NCBI GenBank assembly: GCA_021234155.1
Contig: JAJEKV010000053.1
Span: 6,403,424 to 6,467,423 of the forward strand
Reading direction: 5' to 3'
DNA from: Isoetes taiwanensis
Lineage: Eukaryota; Streptophyta; Lycopodiopsida; Isoetales; Isoetaceae
DNA length: 64,000 bases
The notes beneath the pieces were generated by a model that saw only the letters and a list, made by a program, of their open reading frames with translations, searched no databases and was not told where the DNA came from. Numbering within the stretch: the first letter of the stretch is position 1; each line of letters opens with the position of its first letter. A program made the translations under genes and the position numbers. Shown piece after piece: positions 23,303-31,767 of the stretch.

Positions 23303-24830
23303 TTATCTCTGTGCCATCCATTCCTCAAAATATTTCCGACAGTTTGGAAATTCATGGATTCCTAATTTATCCATAGAAAATGCATACCTGTTTGCTATAT
23401 GTAAATGTTCAAACATTAGCAAATTTAAGTAACCTATGAAGAACCTTAGAAAAATGAAGTACCAGCTGTAGAAGTTACAAATACAACAACATCTTGCAAT
23501 TCCATAATCCTTTTGGGTCATCCGTGTGACAGCTTCTGAAACATATGCATTCTCAAAACTATTTTGAAAACATCAACTATGGGACTATAAAGCCTACTAA
23601 AGTTAACAGTATTGTTGTTCTAAAACCTGCCTAGAGTCAGAGTTACAGTTCACTTTCGTCCAACACTTTTCTAGACACAGGTCTGTATAGCTTGTCAAAG
23701 AGTGTTTGGCATTTTAATATAATCAAAGGCTGCATTAACGTATGCAAGTTAAAACATTTTATTGGTATAATGCCTTTGCAGTTCATGCCGTACTCTTGTA
23801 TCATGGTCTGTATGCAACAACAGTACCCAAGACTCAACTGTCTTGTCTTCCCACAGCAAAACAATTGCTCGAATAAGATAAGGTTATTCTATTATTAATA
23901 TAAATGTAAATGCAATTTGCAATGTTACATGTTCTGTACTTGAAACAAAGCGATTCTAGATCCCCAATTCTTATATTTGCCTATTCTTTTGTGCATTTGC
24001 TACAAAGATTACAATCATCGAGAGGTTGTGAACTGTGATAAGCAAACGTCAAAGAATGCAGTAGAAATATATGGTAATACCTGGAAGATAGTGGCAAGTT
24101 GCAGTCTTGGACCAAGCTCCTCAGTTTGACCATTCCAAATAACATCGTGGTTTTGCAGACTCTTCAATTAGGCCCATCAATTTCGTCTGTTGGATGATGA
24201 AGTTGTTGATCACACAGTTCCTTCTACCCTGCAATTTACAATTCCTTCTGTCTTGCAATCTACAATTCCTTCTGCCCTGCAATCTGCATGCAGAATCAAG
24301 CACTGTCAGCGTTTCGTGCAATCTAGGATTAATAATGCATGTATGGTTTTACACCATATTGCAACAGTTTGAAAGAAGAGTTGGAAACACGACAATCTAG
24401 AAAATCAAAGCGCCCTGCGCATGGATAATAGTAGCAGTACATTTAATAACAACCTTCATGAATATTTGCTGCAGCATGCACTTTGAAGAAATGAAGTATG
24501 ACAGGGATATGCATGCTCGGGCTGCTCCTTATGCAGTCTTGAAATAGGAGGATCATAACTTTAGGTCATATGCTTTACTTGCGATTGTGCTAAACCATGC
24601 AACTTCAGACATATTTTCAACATCCATGTCCAGATGGCATGTCTAAATATTGCTTCCAATCTTGAAATGGGTTGCTCGATTCTTCAACGCTATTTTGATT
24701 TTCTGGGCTAAAACTCAGCTTTTTTTTTAACGCCTTTAGCCATTCCTCAGATTTTTCCATCTCCAAAACAGATGAATACCTGTCGTGGATCTCAGCCAAT
24801 GCTGTGGCATCACATCAAATTGGAGGATTG
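23303..24830 (-). CDS. Possible exons of an unidentified host gene
   Basis: Three minus-strand blocks look exon-like. At about 24800-24617, after a CCACAG acceptor, one reads EIHDRYSSVLEMEKSEEWLK and ends at a stop. At about 24115-24081 one reads TEELGPRLQLATIFQ before a GT donor. At 23392-23303, after a CAAACAG acceptor, one reads MDKLGIHEFPNCRKYFEEWM and then a stop. I cannot name the protein or join the blocks into one frame. They may be one gene, two genes or remnants. Confidence 0.25.
24216..24287. repeat. Three tandem 24-base units
   Basis: Units begin at 24216, 24240 and 24264 and follow A(G/A)TTCCTTCTGYCYTGCAAT. The period is a multiple of three, so minus-strand translation repeats LQGRRNC. 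The reading frame around it has no other support. Confidence 0.75.
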
Positions 24831-25121
24831 TTTGGTGAGGAAACCTGAAAAACTAATAGAAAATGAGGATAGGGGAGCCGAAGACAACAGAAAATTTGGA
24901 TCTGAAGCCAACATTTCGCTATAATATCTAACGACTAATCCGAGGAGTCAAGGTGGATCCATTGGCCGGACCCTTGTAAGGCGGCTAAAAGACGTGGCTT
25001 CTCTGCTGCTCTGTCTCCTCCCTGTAACAAAATAGAGGAACGGAAGCATGGACCCGACTTAAATTTGCAAACCCCAAACTATGCCACGTTAAAATCATGA
25101 AACGACGCCTCCTTTCTCTTT

Positions 25122-25131
25122 GCCACGTGGC
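25122..25131. promoter_or_regulatory. G-box palindrome GCCACGTGGC upstream of paralogue 3
   Basis: A perfect 10-base palindrome with the CACGTG core bound by plant bZIP/bHLH factors. ACGT-containing relatives lie nearby (GCCACGTT at 25083, GACGTGG near 24992). It is about 230 bases before the paralogue 3 ATG. A link to that gene is inference. Confidence 0.4.
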
Positions 25132-25265
25132 CAAATCTGGATCCTCCATAGTGACGGAGGAACAAACGAACAAATCTGGGACGTCGATAGGGGGCAGGGA
25201 CATTAGCGCGATCTCGGCCGTCGATCAGGCGCACAGACCGACGCCACGGTTTTATAATATAGGAT

Positions 25266-25320
25266 ACCATCAATAATTTTGGTGGGTATATACCATCAAT
25301 AATTTTGGTGGGTATAAATA
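25266..25320 (+). promoter_or_regulatory. Core promoter of paralogue 3, duplicated element
   Basis: A 25-base unit carrying CATCAATAATTTT is duplicated (25266-25290 and 25292-25316, period 26). The second copy of the 13-mer (25294-25306) is 19 bases before TATAAATA (25313-25320), 52 bases before the ATG. This matches the promoter layout of paralogues 1 and 2. Confidence 0.6.
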
Positions 25321-25364
25321 TACATCAAATTGCCGAGTGCAGCAACATTGGCCTCCGTCTAGCT

Positions 25365-25607
25365 ATGACGTATTCTGGTCTTGAACGTGATTCCATCACT
25401 TGCAAGATGAATCATGAGGACTTCAAGCGGTGCCGCGAGCGAGATATACCGCTTGAAGACTGGCTCACCACTGTTGCTCTCAATCCTCGCCATTATCCTG
25501 ATCCCGTTGATGTTATCATCCATCTCCTGTGGAATAGGGAGTATCAAATGTTCATGATCGAAAGGATCTCTGGAGCGCCTTCTGCTAGTTCTGATCATTC
25601 AGAGTAA
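25365..25607 (+). CDS. Small protein of the 80-residue family, paralogue 3
   Basis: The frame is open from further upstream, but the ATG at 25365 gives exactly 80 codons and aligns with the starts of the other two paralogues. It keeps C-x9-C (C13, C23), D19, L30, WL, V50-I-I-H-L-L-W56 and an acidic C-terminus, with one residue gap relative to the others. It lies on the opposite strand, about 5.4 kb away from paralogues 1 and 2, and 320 bases before DUF7869-like copy 2. All three frames stay intact in a neighbourhood of broken genes, which argues for use or recent origin. Function unknown. Confidence 0.6.
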   Translation: MTYSGLERDSITCKMNHEDFKRCRERDIPLEDWLTTVALNPRHYPDPVDVIIHLLWNREYQMFMIERISGAPSASSDHSE

Positions 25608-25668
25608 TAGTAGAAGAATAATAGTACTTGTTATCTTATTGTAATCTGGTTGTGTTAGTATACAACAG

Positions 25669-25788
25669 GTATACATAACCTTTTGTAATACACATAACCG
25701 TACTATAAGTATTGAGGTATACTAGTATACACATGTATACATAACCTTATGTAATACACATAACCATACTATAAGTATTGAGGTATAC
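25669..25788. repeat. Two 54-base units bounded by GTATAC
   Basis: 25669-25722 and 25735-25788 differ at two positions. Each begins GTATACATAACC and ends TATTGAGGTATAC. GTATAC also occurs in the 12-base spacer region. This lies in the 3' flank of paralogue 3. Confidence 0.85.
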
Positions 25789-25926
25789 ATAACCCTCCAA
25801 GGTATACTATATAAAAATTATTCCAACTTGTCTTCAGAATTCCAACTTTAATGAAACTCTGCTTTTTATATAGGTGAAGCGTGTGGATCCTAAAAAGGGT
25901 AAAAATGTAATACCTATCCCTCCAAC

Positions 25927-28847
25927 ATGTTTCAACATTGTTACCACATGTTCTTATCACATTGTTACCCCATTGTAAACATTGTTCTTGTAGGTCATAC
26001 TGTGGACCACCCAAAGGGTGTTGAGGCTACTAAGCAAATTATCCTCTACAGTAGGTTGGATTGGAAGAATAAGAAGGTGAAAGTGAAGCACCAATGCAAT
26101 AAGGAGCTAGTAGGTGAAGGAACTATCATACTAGCTGATCCTATCCAGGCTGTCAATGATGAAAGATTAGGAGAGGATAAAGTGGGTGTGGCCATAACAA
26201 GTTTAGAGGAAAAATGGAAGGAAAAAGGATCAAATCACCAGGATTGCACTGCTTGTACTAAACAATTGGAGGTTCCATGCATCATGCCATGGCCCATTGC
26301 CTGCATTGAGTTTATAGGAGAATTCCTTTTACCAGAGCCAGAGGTTGTGGATGACACTGATTTTCCTAATGCACCTCCAATAGCTGCCAGGACCACATTT
26401 TCAGAGAAGAGGGCACACTCAGTGGTGAAACATTATCCTAGCAAGAGGTCCAAGTCAAGTAGTGATTGTTCACGTGAAGCTCTGACTAAGGTAAGGGGAA
26501 TGGAATGTTGTTGGGCTAATTGTGTTCAGAAGTTTGAAATTGATGAATTGGTGGAAGCAAGAGCCACCTTCCAAGAGTATACTTGTGATGAGAGGAGGAC
26601 TTACATGTACTCCATTCATGAGCTTGCACTTCAAGATGAAAAATTTCCAAAGAAAAAAAAATACCCACTGCTAGGGACATGGATATGTAAAGTTGCATGG
26701 ATACATATTCATGGCATTCCAATTTCATCTTGGCAAAATTGGCAAGCAAGGCATGCAAAGGGGAGTAAAATTGCATTGCATGGAAATAATGGCATGTTGA
26801 GGCCAACTTCTAGGATCCTGGCTGCTAGGGAGGTTTTTGAAAAATATGTTGAATTCAATCTTTGAGAATATGCCACATAAAAGTAGGAAAGATCAACAGG
26901 GAAAAATAGTTGTCGAGAAGAGATTGCCATCCCATTGTACCCAGAAGAGCATATTGGAGGAAGTGAATGCTTTGCTTCGAGAACTACAGGTACATGCAAT
27001 ATCTCAACCCAGCTTCAGTAGACTATGGAGCAAGCACTTCAAGCATGTCACTATAGACACTTCGAACAACTTTGCAAAGTGCAACTTGTGTGCTAAGTTG
27101 AAAGAGATTCTTGATAAGACCAAGCAACCAAGCCAAAGGGCTAAGATAAGGGAGTAAATGAAAGATCACATGACAGACCAACTATCATGTAGATCCACTT
27201 ATTGGATGTGGAGAACATTATCATGTTTGGAACCCAATAACTATGTTTGTATTATACATGACAAGATTGATCAATCGAAGACTTGTTTGCCACAGTATAG
27301 TTACATACCCAAGCATATCAATAGAGCTTATCCTTTGCAAGTCTCTCTGACAGGTGCAATAGTGCATGGCTCGGTGTCAATTTATTATGGCCATTTTAGT
27401 TTGCAATTGTGGAGTGATGGTCCTGATTTTCATATTGGAAGTGTGATGAGGTGCTTGAGGAACTATGAGAGTGGTTATTTCGGGTGACCTCCACAACCCC
27501 CGGAGGTGGTAGCCAACCACTCTTGGTGCATTGTTGGATAGAAAGCCTAATAATTTAGAGAAGTTTACTAAGGCAAGGTTTAGGAAGTCGGGTGCTTCGA
27601 ACATGTTGGAGCCTCAAGTTCACGTCCCCAACCTCGAGATCTACCACCAAGGTTCCTCCTCCAACTTGACAATTATCTTTGGACCAGAATAAAAAAGGTA
27701 TATGTTCTCATTCCTATCTTATTTAACAAAGCCAGTGGGTGTCTTTGAAAGAGTGAATTTAGGGTTCTTAATGCCTGGACATACTCATGAGGATGTGGAT
27801 GCATTGTTTGGGAAGTATAGTGCGCAGTTGAAATCTCAAACTGTGACCAATCTTCCTAGGCTAATGGAAGTTCTTAGTGAATGCATTTCACCTTCTCCTA
27901 TAGGGTTGATCATACAAGAGGTGCCTGATTGGAAGAATTTTATCGAAGGTTATGCTCTTGATATAGAAGGTCAATCTAGACCTCTTCAGTACACTTTCTA
28001 GGTCATGGGAAATAAGCCAATCATGCAATGGAAGATGAGACCTTCAGATGATAAATGGAGGCCAGATGAGGGAGTATCTATATGGCACGAAGATGAAAAT
28101 GGTAAACCTAAGATTCCAAGGGGTCAACCAAAAGCTCTTAAGCCTTTTCCAGAGGTGGATTCATTGCAAAGCACATTGGACGGCATTTCTGAATACATCA
28201 AGTATTGGAAAAATAACCCCGATGATACCAACCTTGCATTGATAGATTATTGGACACAGGTACATGGATTATTGGGACAAGTAGACACATCCTCTGATGA
28301 ACTCAAAGATGGATGGCTACCTAAGACTAGGTGGAGAGACTTGATATTACCTGAGGAAGCTGATGATGTGGTTAGTAGTATTCGCAAGTCCATGGCTCCT
28401 CCAGCTGCTGAAAAACACTATGTTGGTCCTAGGAAAGGAAGGCCTAAATATCTCGGGCTGGAGGATTATGATCCCAAAGATGACTTGCTTTGCCATCAAT
28501 TTGCACTTATAGTACCAGAGCGCAAAGAGATATACCCTGTGTGGATGGGTTACACCATCTCAGAGGTTTGCAAAGAAGTAGGTGACCGCAATGTGAACAA
28601 AGTTCGTGTGGAGTGGTGGTGTCCAGTGCACCAGTTAAATGCAGTGGCAGAGGAAGAAAGGTATAGAGACTGTTGGACAAAGAGATGGAAGAGAAACCCT
28701 ATTGAAGGGGATGATTGGGTTGAGTTAGATACTATTTTGTTTTCATGGACCCCAAAGGTCATCCCAGGCAAGACTGCTAGGGTTACAATACCTGTGGAAG
28801 TGAGGAAGAAAGCTATGATATCTCTAGGGGTCACTTCTGAGAAGTAA
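25927..28847 (+). pseudogene. DUF7869-like transposase-type gene, copy 2
   Basis: Long open pieces with few lesions. 25927-26865 begins with an N-terminal block (GEGTIILADP, LGEDKVGVAI) matching the DUF8039-like start of copy 1, then a linker, then CKVAWIHIHGIP and SKIALHGNNGMLRP. A frame change near 26.85 kb leads to CxxC (FAKCNLCAKLKEIL, 27075). A TAA at 27155 is followed by CIIHDKIDQSKTCLPQY and FSLQLWSDGPDFHIGS. 27.49-27.70 kb is scrambled, and the expected DNxxGQNKNR is reduced to a degenerate piece. 27702-28001 has MPGHTHEDVDALFGKY. A TAG precedes the C-terminal module. The layout is that of an RNase H-like transposase of the DUF7869 type (name from memory). It is probably dead as it stands. 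Confidence 0.72.
28005..28847 (+). pseudogene. C-terminal module of DUF7869-like copy 2
   Basis: 280 uninterrupted codons, in frame with the preceding piece after one TAG. It starts MGNKPIMQWKMRPSD, holds WHEDENGKPKIPRGQP (copy 1: WKEDEHGQPMLPSGVP), then YVGPRKGRPKYLGLEDYDP and the WMGYT, VEWWCP, YRDCWTKRWKRNP, LDTILFSW series. The conserved V-x-WW-x-P and TKRW positions between two otherwise decayed copies suggest that this end was under selection while the element was active. A reader-like or DNA-binding role is a guess. Confidence 0.65.
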
Positions 28848-29016
28848 TTGGCAATATGTAACTCGACATGCATATGTGAACTATTTTTAATTTTTAATGC
28901 AATCATGTTGTGCTGTTATAAAAAAAAGTCACATTCTCGATGCAAATTTATTAACTCGGGAAAAAGTTGCAGTGCCAAAATGGTCCAAAATCCTGACATA
29001 AATCCAATTTAAATGA

Positions 29017-31048
29017 ATGATGGTTAATGCACAAGTTTCTGGAATGTTTGACCGGCCAGTTCTGTCCAAAAACCCTACTATTCCTAAAAAGAATGGGGAG
29101 CAAATACCATTTATAGATATTGATGAGAAGCTTTGTAAGGAAGTTGATGCTAGAGGTGCAAAGAAATCACAGAATAATATTACATGGGCTAGAATTAGGT
29201 TTGATTTGTGGAGAGAGTATAGGGGAATTTCATGTGAGAAAACAATCGAAGAGCTTGACCTCGTGCAGTTTGCGGGAATGCTTGAGCAGTTTATGCTACA
29301 AGTAATAAAATTGGATGGCCAGCTTTATCCTACCGAATCATAAGTTATATTTGTATTCTGTTATTTTTTATTCTGATTCTAAATTGGTTCCAATTAATGT
29401 ATTATGTTTTAGGGCAAAAGTATGCTAGTGGGTATCAAAAAAACGCGGCCCCAGCACTTAGATCAGCACCCTGGATGTACTATTCTATCAAAGTATTCCA
29501 CTTGTTATTAATTGGAGTTGTTACATATTTCTATTGATTACCTAATTACCGTGTGCTAGTACCAGTAACACCTTAAACAAGCCGCCATATGGGGTGCTAT
29601 ATGAGTGCTGTCAGCATGTGTCCGGACGCCTGCTTTTGATACCCACCAGCATACTTTTGCCCTTTATAGGTTGCAGGATTTATTCAGGAAATTTGGGAGC
29701 ATGATTCGGCATCATAGGGAAATTCAAGCTGCAAAGGAAGGCCGTATTGAATTCCCATTCGATATTCGACATAGTCCTATCTTTGAGAGAGCAAGATTGG
29801 CTTGTGTGGCAACAATGAGGAGATCTAGAATGACTCTTGGTGTTTGTAAAAAGAGAAAAAAATTTGCTGATGAGACAGCATTATTAAATGACATTGATCA
29901 TCAGATATACCATAATCGTGGCCTGAACGATGGTTCTTGTATTATTGTGTTGCTAGGTTTGCCATTCGTGCAAAGGATACTGACTTTGTGGTTGGTTACA
30001 ATGATGGTACAGAATATTTCGAATATTGTGAAAGGATTTCCAAGAATCATGATGTTGACATGAACCATTATCAAGAAGAATCCTTTAGACAACCTTGTAG
30101 GTGTTTAGAAGGTGATGTCGTTCTTATATACAAACAACTTCTTATGCATCTACCTGAGATTGAGTGCAGTCCTAATCCTGCAAAGCCTGCTAAGAGGTTT
30201 GCGTTTATGCAGGTATGCATTTTCATCTGATAGTCTTTTAGTTTGTTATATTAATTTTTATTGTTTTAGGCAATTGTTTCTCCAAGGATGCCAGCCTGGT
30301 ATAACTCGAAGCTCAGGGTTAGTGGTCAGGCATTAGCGAGCTGGGTGAAATACATGATGAAGACAATAGGGATCGATGGTAATTTTTGTGGAAAATGAGG
30401 GAGGACAAGTGTGATAAGTAGGGCTGGCGTTCCAGATGCCATTGGCATGCAGATTACTGGGCAAAGGACTACTGAAGCATATCATAGGTAATTTCAGTGT
30501 TTTTTTTGTTTGTTTGTTGATTTATAATATTTTCTTGCCATGCAGATATGACAAGAATGTGGAATTGCGGACGAAGTGTGCAATCTCTGTGGTTAATAGG
30601 CCTTTCGATGATTCTGGAAATAGGCGAATGTTTGAGGATGTGTACAAGGAAGAATTGAAGCGACAAGATGAGTGTGAGAAACGTGGAAGTGCATGTGCAG
30701 TTGTATTGGCTGATGCAGAGCAAGATGAAGCCGTAGTAGCAGCTGATGTAGGGCAGTGTTCCATGGAGGTTGATTGTGCTCAGGATGTAGAGTCTGGTAA
30801 GAAATTTGAGACATCTGGTTCTATTTCTGAACTTGCAAGTCGGGGAGTACAAGTGCTAGATGTCTGGAACAGATTATAGATGCTATGTACTTTGACGTTG
30901 ATGAAGCTGAGCTAGCAAAATGCCCAATAGCTCGCAGGGCTTTGAGTCTGAATATAAATATTAGAAGTTCTTCAGGTACAAACATCTATGGTGGTTCATT
31001 CAACAACTGCATGTTCGTGGCTTCTGCTGAAGTTGAGAAAGAATTTTA
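29017..31048 (+). pseudogene. Tyrosine-recombinase-like gene (Crypton/DUF3504 type), broken
   Basis: The first exon (29017-29342) holds a core-binding-like domain (WARIRFDLWREYRG, FAGMLEQFMLQVIKLDGQLY). After an intron holding a MITE come LQDLFRKFGSMIRHHRE and DIRHSPIFERARLACVATMR. A frameshift precedes ARFAIRAKDTDFVVGYNDG (29950), whose R may be the first catalytic arginine. An intron follows near 30.21-30.27 kb. The catalytic end reads MPAWYNSKLRVSG, a TGA, GRTSVISRAGVPDAIGMQIT, GQRTTEAYH, then an intron (30487-30545) and RYDKNVELRTK with the candidate nucleophile Y. Expected H residues are replaced (TGQ for TGH). After a frameshift the C-terminus ends IYGGSFNNCMFVASAEVEKE. The family call is from motif order only. 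Confidence 0.6.
29412..29662. mobile_element. MITE, 251 bases, 29-base terminal inverted repeats
   Basis: The ends 29412-29440 and 29634-29662 are inverted repeats matching at 28 of 29 positions, beginning GGGCAAAAGTATGCT. TTTA on both sides (29408-29411, 29663-29666) is the likely target duplication. No coding capacity. It lies in an intron of the recombinase-like gene, four bases before the AG of the splice acceptor. Superfamily uncertain. Confidence 0.88.
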
Positions 31049-31271
31049 AGAGTTTATGATAGAGAAGAGATCCAAGATGCGTAATTCTGTGTAATTCTAT
31101 TTCTGAACAATGTATCTGATTTTGAATGAATCTGATTTTTGGATATGTGAACATACTCTACAAGCTCTGAATATAATTTTTTGGATGTAATGTTTCAATG
31201 TTTCAGTTTTATAATGTTTTGACTCAAAAATATTTCCAAGAAGAACCAATCATTTTTTGAAAATGGCCTGT

Positions 31272-31313
31272 AAGAATCAGTGATTCTTGAAAAGAATGTG
31301 TGCCACGTGGCAC
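31272..31313. promoter_or_regulatory. Two adjacent perfect palindromes, one a G-box
   Basis: AAGAATCAGTGATTCTT (31272-31288) is palindromic about a central G. GTGCCACGTGGCAC (31300-31313) is a perfect 14-mer with a CACGTG core. They lie between the recombinase-like gene and the plastid gene. No gene was seen in 31049-31767 otherwise. Regulatory role is inferred. Confidence 0.4.
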
Positions 31314-31767
31314 ATAGGGATAGGCAGATGGGGCAGAAAATGCCCCACCCTAATTTTACGTTTGTTAATGCCGAGTCTGACGGAGCCGCCTCAGCATTTT
31401 ACGGGGCAGAATTTTCACCGTGAATTATCTAATGGAGAAAGTGATAAAGAAAGTGATACGCATTTAAAATACCCTAAACTTTTTGTTTATATAAAAGCAA
31501 GGCAATTCGGACATTTATTTAAAAAAATTCTTAAATTTAAGGACGCTGTTATTAATCTAAGATTACCATAATGTGAAATTTATGAGATCGCGAATTTGAG
31601 CCAGTTCCTGCCAGTTCCTACAACCTTGAGCATCAGGATGCCAAGATATGACACAAAGCTACCTCTAAATTTGAATCCGTAGATTGTTGACTTTGGCAAC
31701 ACTCCTGAGTCCTGGCTATATTCAAAGCCTATGATAAAAGCTCACGCCTACGATAAAGCTATGCAGA

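Noticed and set aside
20034-25265. The 20.1-25.3 kb stretch as one element bounded by inverted 80-codon genes
   Set aside because: Apart from the genes and their promoters no inverted similarity was found at the two edges, so outward-facing paralogues alone do not define an element.
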